From: Anditalea andensis
GTDB lineage: Bacteria; Bacteroidota; Bacteroidia; Cytophagales; Cyclobacteriaceae
Assembly (NCBI RefSeq): GCF_000714815.1
Contig: NZ_JMIH01000034.1
Coordinates: 124,001-188,000, forward strand
Length of the DNA stretch: 64,000 nt
Reading direction: 5' to 3'
Under the pieces are notes generated by a model that saw only the letters and a program-made list of their open reading frames with translations, was not told the DNA's origin and did not search any database. Position numbers and translations under genes: made by a program. Positions 27,791-38,614 of the stretch are shown piece after piece (positions within the stretch are counted from its first letter, which is position 1; the number at the start of each line of letters is the position of its first letter).

Positions 27791-28107
27791 ATATTCTTTA
27801 TCAGATTAATACCTTTTCATTATCCTTGAATCCCTTAAGCTTTAACATCCCGTAAGGATAGCTTTTTAACAGCATGCTGTCCAAATGCCTTTCCCCTAAC
27901 TTGAGCTCAGGCTAATCTGGGTAAACCAAGTGTTTCCGACATCAAAATATTTAATATTTAAATACAAATGTACGGGCGTATGTATAAATGAAAATTGCTG
28001 GAAAATGGTTCGTCCTACATCTACAATGCCGCTTTCTTCTATATATGGTCTGATAAAGAATATTAATTTATCATTATACCCAGGCAAGTCTGTTTATAAT
28101 CAAAAAA
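27791..28107. other. Intergenic region with a possible gene remnant
   Basis: A 66-codon open stretch on the minus strand (about 27896-28096) has no ATG and begins right after a stop. Its translation has a beta-strand-like pattern (FFIRPYIEESGIVDVG, HLYLNIKYFDVG) that could be the tail of a lost beta-barrel gene. I recognise no family and do not call it a gene. Confidence 0.35.
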
Positions 28108-28139
28108 AAAGGATCTGAAAATTCAGATCCTTTTTTTTG
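28101..28139 (-). terminator. Strong terminator of the GH97 gene
   Basis: Almost perfect palindrome with core GGATCTGAA-AA-TTCAGATCC flanked by A runs and T runs, so it would terminate on either strand. It begins a few bases past the GH97 stop. Confidence 0.92.
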
Positions 28140-28141
28140 AT

Positions 28142-30316
<2,175 letters not shown>

Positions 30317-30338
30317 CTAAAAGCCATAAAAACATGAA

Positions 30339-30369
30339 CAAAGATATTTATTAACCCTAAGATTACAAG
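30339..30369 (-). promoter_or_regulatory. Bacteroidota-type promoter of the GH97 gene
   Basis: Read on the minus strand: CTTG (TTG at 30368-30366), 19 nt, then TATCTTTG (30346-30339). This matches TTTG-N19-TAnnTTTG with one change in the first base. Transcription would start near 30333, leaving a leader of about 45 nt before the ATG at 30286. Confidence 0.7.
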
Positions 30370-30534
30370 CTGAATCCATTTATCAAAAAACTATATTACG
30401 AAATCCATTTCCAACATACTGTACGGCACTCTCTAATATTTTGTCCGATAATGAACGGTTCAATTCTACATAATTATTATAACATTCTTATTTTCAGTTA
30501 TTTAAATTATATGGCATAAGTTTTTCCTTTGCAG

Positions 30535-30779
30535 TATAAAATTAATGATAGAATCGGGCATGAAGAATACCTTCATACCGCGGATAGTCCTGGTAACCCT
30601 AATTGCTATCAAAAGGGTGGTATCATCAAAAGATCCCATCGAGTCTTTAAAAACAAACTGCGATAACAGAAGAAATTGGGCATGAGCAAAATCTCACATA
30701 GAGGTCATGATTATCAGCCCAAGCGAGATTCCACCCCGCTTCTTTCATCACAGGAAAATTTATGACCTTTAAAAAATAA
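30535..30779 (-). repeat. Dispersed mosaic intergenic repeat, inverted, about two units
   Basis: On the minus strand the order is TTTTTTAAAGGTCATAA, GGTGGAATCTCGCTTGG, GATAATCATGA, TATGTGAGATTTTGCTCATG, then a second unit TTTTTAAAGACTCGATGGGATC and CCGCGGTATGAAGG, ending CTTCATGCCCGATTC. These are the modules seen at 23785-23876 and 60715-61195. It fills the gap between the divergent GH97 and TonB-receptor genes. Confidence 0.7.
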
Positions 30780-30789
30780 TTATAAACAG

Positions 30790-33213
30790 ATGAAACTATC
30801 TAACTATCTCTTCCCTATCGTATTGATTTTTCTAATGGGTAGCAGCCAAGTAGTGGCCCAGCAGTCACTCTCCGGGCAAATAAAAAGTGTAGAAGGAGAA
30901 ACATTGCCTTTTGTCAATGTCTCCCTTCTGGAAGAAGGCACTCTAAAATTGGTCACAGGATCTGTGTCTGATGAAAATGGCAATTTTCAAATCAGTACAT
31001 CCCGTACAGGGCGATTTAAACTACAACTTTCTATGATAGGATTTGAAACACATCTATCGACTGAATTTGATCTTAAATCTGGAGAGAAAAAAAATTTTAA
31101 TGTGCTGACCATGGAAGCTGAAGTAGCAGCACTTGGGGAGGTTACGGTCAGCTCCACCCGTCCCAATATCGTAATACAAGCCGACAAGACAATAGTGAAT
31201 GTAGAAGGCACAGTAATGGCAGAGGGCAGCACTGCTTTGGACGTAATCGGTAGGTCTCCCGGAATATATGTGGACGCTGATGGCAATATCAACCTAAATG
31301 GAAGGTCTGGGATTACTGTGCTTATAGATGACCGGCAGACATACATGAGCGCAACTGATCTGGCTAACTTTCTCCGGTCTATGCCTGCTGATAACATCAA
31401 GAGCCTAGAAGTTATCTCAAACCCATCGGCTAGATTTGATGCAGAAGGTTCTGCGGGCGTATTGAACATAAAACTTAAGAAAAACAGTATGAACGGGGTA
31501 AATGGCAATGTTCAGATAGGCCATCAATATAATGGTAAACATGCCCCGTTTACAGGAGCCACAGTTAATGTAAGAAGCGGAAAATGGACTTCCAATGCAA
31601 GTTTGAATTATAATGAATATGCAAGACCCATGGAACTTGAAATTTTCAGAAGGTTCCAGTTACCAGAAGGTATTTCGGACTTTGATCAGAACGCGACCAT
31701 CGGTATGCGAAGAAGGAATGTTTTCTTTAGTGGAGGTACTGACTATCAGATCAATGAAAAACATAGTGTAGGAATGAGCATACAGGCATCTGGATCAAGA
31801 GCCCAGGAAGACGGAAATTCCCTGACCAATATCAGTAATCCCTTAAATGAAGAAACCAATTTTCTCCAGGCGCTTAACGATGAGAATTCAGGGAGCCAAC
31901 GCTTTTTTACCAATCTACATTATATGGGAAATCTGGATACGCTTGGCACTAAACTTTCTGCAGATATAGACTTCACCATTATGGACACTGAAAGCACCAG
32001 TTTACTGAATAACAGCTATTGGGTAGATGAACGCCAAAATCTTACTACAGACAGGATCCTTACAGCCAATGAAATGCAATATACCATCTTTACGGCCAAA
32101 GTTGATTTCACCAAACCTTTGAAAAAAGGAAAAGTACTGGAAACAGGTTTAAAAGGAAGTTGGGTAAGGTCTGATAATGTACTAGATATCCAACGAGCAA
32201 TAGCCGAAGCACCCCTTCAACAAGATCCGAGCAGTAACGAATTTCTTTATCATGAAAATGTATGGGCAGCATATGTTTCATTAAAAGGAAATATCAGTTC
32301 AAAACTTGATTACCAGGCAGGCCTCCGTGGTGAATATTCAGATATCATCGGCAATTCGTTAACCATGCAGCAAATAAATACACAGCAGTATTTTGACCTT
32401 TTTCCAAGCATCTATCTGCAGCACAAAGTCAGTGATCAATATCAGATCGTATACAATGCCAATAGGAGAATTACCCGACCTAACTACAGGCTATTAAATC
32501 CTTTTGTTTTCTATATCGATCCCCTGACCACTGAAAGAGGAAACCCACAGTTAACCCCTCAATATGCCAACAATTTTGAAATGAACCATATCATCAAAGG
32601 GTCATACCAATTTACATTGTCCTATAGCAGGATGTATGATTCATTCAACCAGGTGATGGAGCAAAATGATGAAACCCGTGAAACAGTCATTCAGATTCAG
32701 AATCTGGACAGAGCGGATAATTTCAGTTTAAGAATGATGGTGCCATTTGAAATCGCAGAATGGTGGAATACCAGCAATATGGTTCAGGTTTACTATAACA
32801 GATTCCAGTCACCACTAGGGAATGAACTACTCGATATGGAACAGGTATCTGGCATGTTCAGAAGCCAGCACAACATCAAACTGCCTAAAGGATTTAAAAT
32901 GGAAGTAATGGGAATGTACCTTACTCCCTTTTTAGAAGGACAGGTAAAGATTCAGGGAGTAGGCTGGGTAGATGCCGGTATGACCAAATCATTCAACAAA
33001 GACAAATTAAGTCTTACTTTAAACGCTACGGATGTCTTTAGGACACAGGTTTTCAGAGTGAATGTACTGTTTGATCAGATAGATACCAGTATCAGACAAT
33101 ATAATGGTAACCAGGGTGTAAGGCTTACCCTACGATATAGATTCAGCCAGGGAGAAAGTTTTAGGGTTTCCAATAGATCCGGCAGCAGTGAGGAAAGAGA
33201 CAGACTAGATTAA
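30790..33213 (+). CDS. TonB-dependent outer membrane beta-barrel family protein
   Basis: An 807-residue outer membrane protein. A signal peptide (to about residue 24, VVAQQ) is followed by a CarboxypepD-reg domain at about 25-110 (SGQIKSVEGETLPFVNVSLL), a plug-like domain at about 115-230 with the DVIGRSPGIYVDADGNINLNGRSG block and KSLEVISNPSARFDAEGSAGVLNI, and a barrel. This plug signature marks the outer membrane beta-barrel protein family seen alongside SusC types in Bacteroidota. No SusD partner follows. Ligand unknown; the neighbouring GH97 gene is divergent, so shared function is only possible. Confidence 0.9.
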   Translation: MKLSNYLFPIVLIFLMGSSQVVAQQSLSGQIKSVEGETLPFVNVSLLEEGTLKLVTGSVSDENGNFQISTSRTGRFKLQLSMIGFETHLSTEFDLKSGEKKNFNVLTMEAEVAALGEVTVSSTRPNIVIQADKTIVNVEGTVMAEGSTALDVIGRSPGIYVDADGNINLNGRSGITVLIDDRQTYMSATDLANFLRSMPADNIKSLEVISNPSARFDAEGSAGVLNIKLKKNSMNGVNGNVQIGHQYNGKHAPFTGATVNVRSGKWTSNASLNYNEYARPMELEIFRRFQLPEGISDFDQNATIGMRRRNVFFSGGTDYQINEKHSVGMSIQASGSRAQEDGNSLTNISNPLNEETNFLQALNDENSGSQRFFTNLHYMGNLDTLGTKLSADIDFTIMDTESTSLLNNSYWVDERQNLTTDRILTANEMQYTIFTAKVDFTKPLKKGKVLETGLKGSWVRSDNVLDIQRAIAEAPLQQDPSSNEFLYHENVWAAYVSLKGNISSKLDYQAGLRGEYSDIIGNSLTMQQINTQQYFDLFPSIYLQHKVSDQYQIVYNANRRITRPNYRLLNPFVFYIDPLTTERGNPQLTPQYANNFEMNHIIKGSYQFTLSYSRMYDSFNQVMEQNDETRETVIQIQNLDRADNFSLRMMVPFEIAEWWNTSNMVQVYYNRFQSPLGNELLDMEQVSGMFRSQHNIKLPKGFKMEVMGMYLTPFLEGQVKIQGVGWVDAGMTKSFNKDKLSLTLNATDVFRTQVFRVNVLFDQIDTSIRQYNGNQGVRLTLRYRFSQGESFRVSNRSGSSEERDRLD

Positions 33214-33227
33214 GTTTGGGTTTAAAA

Positions 33228-33256
33228 AGGGATCATTTCCAATGGGATTGATCCCT
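33228..33256 (+). terminator. Terminator of the outer membrane barrel gene
   Basis: 8-bp stem AGGGATCA/TGATCCCT with a 13-nt loop, followed by ATTCTCTTTAATTTT, 15 bases past the stop. Confidence 0.75.
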
Positions 33257-33386
33257 ATTCTCTTTAATTTTAAAAGCTATTACCACACATTATCAGTAGG
33301 ATACATGAGATAGGTCATATTTCCCATAAGGATTATTGCTTAATTTTGAAATAGTGATAATTGATAACCTTAAATACTGATATACT

Positions 33387-34133
33387 ATGGAATTACAGGG
33401 AAAAGTGGCTTTAATCACAGGTGCTGCATCAGGAATAGGCGAAAGCACAGCTATTATGTTTGGTAAAGAAGGTGCCAAACTAATTATAACAGACCTTAAT
33501 GAAGACAAAGGAAATAGTGTAGTAAAAAAATTAGAAGCATTGGGAATTGATGCTATTTTTATAAAAGCAGATGCTGCCAAACCTGAAGATGCAGATAATA
33601 GTGTCAGGATGGCTATAGAAAAATTCGGTAAATTAGACATTGCCATCAATAATGCGGGTATAGGAGGTCCCCAACAGGCAGTGGGAGATTATGATATTGA
33701 GGATTGGAATAAGGTGATCGGAGTAAATCTATCTGGTGTTTTTTATGGCATGAGATACCAGATCCCTGCTATGCTTAAAAATGGAAGTGGATCTATTATT
33801 AATGTCGCATCCATTTTAGGAAAAGTCGGTTTTGCACAGAGTTCAGCATATGTGGCTGCCAAACATGGGGTACTGGGATTGACCAAATCCGCTGCTATCG
33901 AATATGCCTCCAGAGGTATTAGGATAAATGCTATAGGACCAGCATTTATCAAAACTCCTTTATTGGAAGGTTTAGATACAGACCTTTTGGACCATTTGGT
34001 AACGTTGCATCCCATAGGTAGGCTGGGTGAAGCAGATGAAGTTGCCCAACTCCTGCTTTGGTTGGCGAGCGAAAAGGCATCTTTTGCTATCGGCGCCTAT
34101 TATCCTATAGATGGGGGTTACTTGGCTAGATAA
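33387..34133 (+). CDS. Short-chain dehydrogenase/reductase (SDR)
   Basis: A 248-residue classical SDR. It has the cofactor motif TGAASGIG at residues 11-18, the acidic Asp36 after the second strand (LIITDLNED) that favours NAD(H), NNAG at 88-91, and catalytic Ser142, Tyr155 and Lys159 (YVAAK). The tail YPIDGGYLAR is typical. Length is normal and the gene stands alone between two terminators. It resembles the 3-oxoacyl-ACP reductase/glucose dehydrogenase branch, but the substrate cannot be fixed. Confidence 0.9.
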   Translation: MELQGKVALITGAASGIGESTAIMFGKEGAKLIITDLNEDKGNSVVKKLEALGIDAIFIKADAAKPEDADNSVRMAIEKFGKLDIAINNAGIGGPQQAVGDYDIEDWNKVIGVNLSGVFYGMRYQIPAMLKNGSGSIINVASILGKVGFAQSSAYVAAKHGVLGLTKSAAIEYASRGIRINAIGPAFIKTPLLEGLDTDLLDHLVTLHPIGRLGEADEVAQLLLWLASEKASFAIGAYYPIDGGYLAR

Positions 34134-34175
34134 TTTTATATTGATGAACAGGTTACTCTATTCACTATATGAAAA

Positions 34176-34204
34176 AAAGCCTCTGAATTCATTCAGAGGC
34201 TTTT
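34176..34204 (+). terminator. Bidirectional terminator
   Basis: Perfect stem GCCTCTGAA/TTCAGAGGC (34179-34187 and 34192-34200) with a 4-nt loop, flanked by an A run and TTTT. It serves the SDR gene and the convergent PRC-barrel gene. Confidence 0.9.
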
Positions 34205-34224
34205 CCGGTAATATTTGTCACTGA

Positions 34225-34755
34225 TTAAAAATCATTTTTTCTGTTTCTTCGATCTTCAAAAGCCTTTCTATTATAAAAGTTATCATCTCTATAATCATCA
34301 GCTGAAGTATCTTCTGGGAGATAACCCTTTATGACGTTTTCTTCATGTTCCCTACTGATATCCGTGCCTTTGGTATGTCGCTTGGTTTTTTTAAAAGTAT
34401 CATAACTGATTTCATTGGTCAACACTTTCTTATTATCATCATCAATATCTACCATTCCAATAGGGATGACAAGATGGTTTTCACCATCTTTATTTAGATA
34501 CTCATGAGCACCTTTATGATTTGGATTTTCATAAGGCTCATGACCTTCCTCGATCAAGTTTTTATCTACTTCTATATCAAGGTAAACCACTCTTTCAGCA
34601 CGTTTATTAACCAAGAGCCCATCTACCTTACCTACTACTCTATTATCAGATCCCATTACTTCCCAGCCTCTTACATCACTGTAATCCGAGGCTACTTTAT
34701 ATCCGGACAGATCATCCAAATAATACAGGTTCTTCTCATTCGATTTATCAGACAT
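34225..34755 (-). CDS. PRC-barrel domain protein
   Basis: A 176-residue soluble protein. A PRC-barrel domain occupies about residues 10-80 (LDDLSGYKVASDYSDVRGWEV, VGKVDGLLVNKRAERVVYLDIEVD) and a second strand-rich part follows to about 125. The C-terminal 45 residues are charged and probably disordered (EDTSADDYRDDNFYNRKAF). PRC-barrels bind partner proteins, best known in photosynthetic reaction centres and in RimM; stand-alone forms of this type in Bacteroidota are of unknown role. The 22-nt gap to the upstream membrane-anchored gene indicates an operon. Confidence 0.85.
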   Translation of the reverse strand: MSDKSNEKNLYYLDDLSGYKVASDYSDVRGWEVMGSDNRVVGKVDGLLVNKRAERVVYLDIEVDKNLIEEGHEPYENPNHKGAHEYLNKDGENHLVIPIGMVDIDDDNKKVLTNEISYDTFKKTKRHTKGTDISREHEENVIKGYLPEDTSADDYRDDNFYNRKAFEDRRNRKNDF

Positions 34756-34777
34756 AATATTTTTTATTTTAGTTGGT

Positions 34778-35383
34778 TTATGAGTTCATTTGTCTCAGAA
34801 GTGCCGCAGCCCTATCATAGAAAGATTTAATCTCTTCTCTTTGTTCCAAAGCCAGTTCTTCTGAATTAATCTGCGTAGCTGAATTTTTAACAGCTCCTGC
34901 CTCACTACTTAAATTAGGAAATGCTTCCCTTTGAATACTCATCAGGGCATCTGAAATTTTTTCTGCTGAAGCTTTGATCTTATCGGCATGGGTAGTTTCA
35001 AATGGATCTTCCTGGATAGCACGTGCATGTTCTCTTACCACACTAAGATCTCTTTCTACATCCACATTTACTTCATCCGCCATAGCTTTAGTAGCATCTG
35101 TTAATCTTTTCAATGCTTCGTTAGAGTATTCATGATCTAAGCTCATCTCTCTGTCACCTTCTTGGACAAAGGTAACAAATGAGGCTACAGTTTGATTATT
35201 AACAGGACCATCCCTTCGGAAGCGGTCATCATCTGTCTGCTCGGTGACCGCTGTACCATCCCTGTCCGGATCATCACCTGAATCTTGAAAAACCACAAAA
35301 TACAATATAATGCCAAGGATTATGATACCGATCAATATCCACGGCCACATAGGGCTCTTTTTTTCTACTCTGATTTCTGCCAT
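34778..35383 (-). CDS. Membrane-anchored helical protein of unknown function
   Basis: A 201-residue protein with one N-terminal transmembrane helix at about 13-32 (WPWILIGIIILGIILYFVVF), then an Asp-rich linker and an extracytoplasmic helical domain of about 60-200 rich in Glu, Ala and Ser. No catalytic motif is visible. I recognise no named family. It is co-transcribed with the PRC-barrel gene 22 nt downstream, so the two may act together at the envelope; an envelope-stress role is a guess. Confidence 0.75.
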   Translation of the reverse strand: MAEIRVEKKSPMWPWILIGIIILGIILYFVVFQDSGDDPDRDGTAVTEQTDDDRFRRDGPVNNQTVASFVTFVQEGDREMSLDHEYSNEALKRLTDATKAMADEVNVDVERDLSVVREHARAIQEDPFETTHADKIKASAEKISDALMSIQREAFPNLSSEAGAVKNSATQINSEELALEQREEIKSFYDRAAALLRQMNS

Positions 35384-35702
35384 AATTTTGGATTTTTAGT
35401 TAAAGATTAAAATAAATAATTAAAGTATAGAAAATAATACTGCAAAATGAAATCCATTTACATACCTATAAATAATATCTGAATAATATTAAAAACAAGA
35501 ATACTATTCCAGACAAATAAGTATGTAATAAGTAAATTATAACAAAATTCCTGCCATTAGAGCATATTAGTACAATAATATCCCAGAATTTTATAAGAAA
35601 TATTTTTAAATAATGAAAAAATTTATCTTTGGTCGGATTAAATTGTAATCCATAGGAGGTCATCTCTCAAAAATTTATGACTGAATAGCATGACAATTCA
35701 AT
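35384..35702. other. Intergenic region, nothing seen
   Basis: Very AT-rich gap between two minus-strand genes. A 65-codon frame at 35466-35663 on the minus strand has low-complexity hydrophobic composition and no supporting feature. No promoter or hairpin is convincing. Confidence 0.5.
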
Positions 35703-35861
35703 TTAAAATACTAACCACCACAGCAAGCCTATGATCACAATCACAAATATCACTAACATAAGGTTAAGCAATATTTTCATTTTCATTACTTTTATTTTCA
35801 CTTTAATAACTATCAAACCTATAAGGATAAATACAGCAGCTATCAGATAAAATAAGGTCAT
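35703..35861 (-). CDS. Small two-helix membrane protein
   Basis: From the ATG at 35861 the product is 52 residues: MTLFYLIAAVFILIGLIVIK, a basic turn (VKIKVMKMK), then a second hydrophobic helix (LLNLMLVIFVIVIIGLLWWLVF). The longer frame from 35924 adds 21 polar residues before the first helix and seems less likely. The helix-basic loop-helix plan suggests a real small membrane protein, but no family is recognised. It lies between the envelope pair and the aldo/keto reductase. Confidence 0.5.
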   Translation of the reverse strand: MTLFYLIAAVFILIGLIVIKVKIKVMKMKILLNLMLVIFVIVIIGLLWWLVF

Positions 35862-35926
35862 AAAATTCTGTTTTTCGGATGATAAAATTTTAATAATAAA
35901 TTCATGGAGGCGGAGATCACCCATAT

Positions 35927-35962
35927 AAATAAGTCCTGAACAATTATGCTCAGGACTTATTA
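35927..35962 (-). terminator. Hairpin downstream of the aldo/keto reductase gene
   Basis: AATAAGTCCTGA and TCAGGACTTATT form a perfect stem with a 10-nt loop, 12 bases after the reductase stop. T-rich sequence follows on the plus strand (TATTTTTGTC) and a weaker stretch on the minus strand. Confidence 0.7.
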
Positions 35963-35974
35963 TTTTTGTCTTTT

Positions 35975-36946
35975 TTATTGGGACCAGTCTGTTGGTTTTC
36001 TATCCCACCGATGGCTTTTCAATTTTTCCAAAAGATCTTGTGGAAGTCCATTTCCGTCACTGGTGCTTATGTTTGCTTTTACGTGTTGGGATTTTCGCAT
36101 ACCAGGTATTGCAGTATGGATGCCGGGATGGCTTAGAATAAATCTTAGCGCCATCTCGGGCATAGTCATATTGTGCGGTACCAGTGGCTTTAATTGGTCA
36201 GCATGTTCTACTGAGGCATAGAGATTTTCGGGCACAAAATAGGTGCTTCTCCAATCGTCCTCTGGAAAGGTGGTTTCCTTTGTAAATGTTCCGGTAAGTG
36301 TACCTTCATCAAACGGCACCCTTGCTATCACCCCTATATCCAACTGTTTACAGAGAGGCAGCAAAAGATCTTCAGGCGCCTGATCAAATATATTATATAT
36401 AGCTTGTACACTGCTGATCAGCCCGGTCTTTAAGGTTTCGATCCCATTATTTGGTTCCCACCTGTTGACACTGATGCCCATATGCTGTATTTTTCCTGTC
36501 GCTTTCAATTTTTCTACAGCCAACTGCCATTCTTCCTGATGTGCCCATTCATCTTCCCATACATGAAACTGCATCAGATCTATAGTTTCTACACCCAGGT
36601 TTTTTAAACTCTTTTCAGTATATTCCATTATATGATCTGTAGGAAAACAATCTGACAAGTCAAAACCTCTTCTAGAAGGCCAGGTCATATTTTTTGGTGG
36701 TATTTTGGTAGCCATATACAATTTTTTATCAGTATGCCTTTTGACTAACCTGCCCAGTATCTTTTCGCTTTTCCCTGCGCCGTATCCCCATGCCGTATCA
36801 AAAAAATTACAGCCTTCTTCTACCGCTAAATCCAGTGAATGATCTGATTCTTTATCATCTGAATCTGTCCAGCCAGCCATACCCCACATTCCATAACCAA
36901 TTTCACTTACCTGCCATTCCGTTTGGCCAAATCTTCTATATTTCAT
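35975..36946 (-). CDS. Aldo/keto reductase
   Basis: A 323-residue NADPH-dependent (beta/alpha)8 oxidoreductase. The catalytic tetrad regions are visible: FFDTAWGYGAGKSE carries the Asp and Tyr, YMATKI the Lys, and LMQFHVWED the His. The C-terminal cofactor region SHPGIHTAIPGMRKSQHVKAN is typical. Length is normal. The gene is alone between a terminator and the convergent-free spacer before malQ. Substrate unknown; a role in aldehyde or sugar reduction is possible. Confidence 0.92.
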   Translation of the reverse strand: MKYRRFGQTEWQVSEIGYGMWGMAGWTDSDDKESDHSLDLAVEEGCNFFDTAWGYGAGKSEKILGRLVKRHTDKKLYMATKIPPKNMTWPSRRGFDLSDCFPTDHIMEYTEKSLKNLGVETIDLMQFHVWEDEWAHQEEWQLAVEKLKATGKIQHMGISVNRWEPNNGIETLKTGLISSVQAIYNIFDQAPEDLLLPLCKQLDIGVIARVPFDEGTLTGTFTKETTFPEDDWRSTYFVPENLYASVEHADQLKPLVPHNMTMPEMALRFILSHPGIHTAIPGMRKSQHVKANISTSDGNGLPQDLLEKLKSHRWDRKPTDWSQ

Positions 36947-37018
36947 TTGTGTCTATTCATTTAATAATATAAATTTACAAGATAGATTCCCTAAAGCTCC
37001 GAAGAAAGATACATAGAA

Positions 37019-38611
37019 TTATGATCTCACCTCACCTGCATCAGCTATCTTTTTCTTCGAATCCGAACCGATGGCTTTTTTAATGCTCTTCCGATCTTTT
37101 TCCTGTTCATATCTACCATAGCAAATGTTCAGTTTCTTAAGTAATGCTATTTGGTGAACGGGAAGCTGGTCATTTTTTAATCGCCACATCCAATTCCCCT
37201 CACTGGTGCCTGGCCTGTTCATAATAGCACTTTCATCCAATCCCAATATATCCTGCATAGGAACCACAGCAAGTTGTGCTACAGAGCTCAGTACCATCCT
37301 ATGCATGATTTCATGTATATTTTTCTTATTTACCCCCCTCCCAACATATTCTTGGATGCGGTTTTTTTCTGCTTTATCAGCAGCCTGGAACCATCCTACT
37401 GTAGTGTTATTGTCATGAGTTCCGGTAAAGGCGACACTGTTTATCACATGGTTATGAAGAATATATGGATTCTCCCCCATTTGCTCACCAAATGCAAACT
37501 GTAATACCTTCATAATAGGGAAATCAAAATCCTTGATGAGTTTATAAACAGGTTCATCTATTTCTCCCAGGTCTTCGGCAATAAATGGCATATCCGGAAA
37601 ATTTTTCTCCACTATTTTAAAGAAGGCTTTCCCGGGAGAATTAGCCCATTTGCCGTTGATAGCAGTTTCCTCACCATAAGGTACTTCCCAATAATTGGCA
37701 AATGCCCTAAAATGATCAAGCCTTACGATATCGAATAATTTTAAATTCTGACCCAATCTCTTAATCCACCAGTCAAATCCATTTTTTTGAAGTGATTTCC
37801 AATCATATACAGGCGTTCCCCATAGTTGTCCTGTTTCACTGAAATAATCCGGGGGAACTCCCGATACTTTTGAAGGATTTCTTTTACCATCAAGTTTAAA
37901 ATATGCTGAATTAGCCCAACAGTCGGCACTATCATGATTGATATAAAAGGGAATGTCCCCTATAAAACCTATTGCTTGGTCATGCGTATATGCTACCAGT
38001 TTTTCCCACTGTGCGTAAAATAAAAACTGTACAAATTCCTCTTTCTCTATTTCAACCTTTAATAGTTTTTTCTTAGCAGCCAGCGCTTTTGGTTCCCGGT
38101 CCCTAAGCTCTTCTGGCCATTCGGTCCAGTTATCTCCCAAATGCCGCTTAAATGTCAAGTATAAAGCATAGTCTTCCAGCCATGTACTGTTTTCTTCACG
38201 GAACTTATTAAATGCTTTCCTAACCTTTTTATCTGATTTTTTAAACGAAGTGTATGCTATTTCAAACAAACCATACTTAAAGCTGCTTACTTTTTCATAA
38301 TCCACTTCATTTTCTTCAAAATCTAAATTATGGGAATTTAAATCATGTTGAGACAAATAACCATCTTTTACCAAAAGTGAGGGACTTATCAATAGCGGAT
38401 TTCCTGCAAATGCGGAATAGCTGCTATAAGGTGAATGATTAAAGGCTGCATCTGTTGGATTTAAGGGCAATAACTGCCAATACCTATGACCGCTTTGGTG
38501 AAGAAAATCGACAAACTTATAGGCAGCATCCCCCATATCCCCTATACCATATTCACTGGGTAAAGAGGTTATATGGAGCAAAACTGCACTGCTTCTTTTT
38601 ATATTCTTCAT
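37019..38611 (-). CDS. malQ: 4-alpha-glucanotransferase (amylomaltase), GH77
   Basis: A 530-residue cytosolic enzyme that transfers maltosyl and longer units between alpha-1,4-glucans, releasing glucose. Landmarks: SLPSEYGIGDMG near the N-terminus, the nucleophile region FDIVRLDHFRAFANYWEVP, the acid/base region FIAEDLGEIDEPV, and the transition-state Asp in FTGTHDNNTTVGWF. The length matches bacterial MalQ. It starts 3 nt after the treY stop, making it the last gene of treZ-GH57-treY-malQ. It can recycle the short maltodextrins left by TreY/TreZ. Confidence 0.95.
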   Translation of the reverse strand: MKNIKRSSAVLLHITSLPSEYGIGDMGDAAYKFVDFLHQSGHRYWQLLPLNPTDAAFNHSPYSSYSAFAGNPLLISPSLLVKDGYLSQHDLNSHNLDFEENEVDYEKVSSFKYGLFEIAYTSFKKSDKKVRKAFNKFREENSTWLEDYALYLTFKRHLGDNWTEWPEELRDREPKALAAKKKLLKVEIEKEEFVQFLFYAQWEKLVAYTHDQAIGFIGDIPFYINHDSADCWANSAYFKLDGKRNPSKVSGVPPDYFSETGQLWGTPVYDWKSLQKNGFDWWIKRLGQNLKLFDIVRLDHFRAFANYWEVPYGEETAINGKWANSPGKAFFKIVEKNFPDMPFIAEDLGEIDEPVYKLIKDFDFPIMKVLQFAFGEQMGENPYILHNHVINSVAFTGTHDNNTTVGWFQAADKAEKNRIQEYVGRGVNKKNIHEIMHRMVLSSVAQLAVVPMQDILGLDESAIMNRPGTSEGNWMWRLKNDQLPVHQIALLKKLNICYGRYEQEKDRKSIKKAIGSDSKKKIADAGEVRS

Positions 38612-38614
38612 ATC

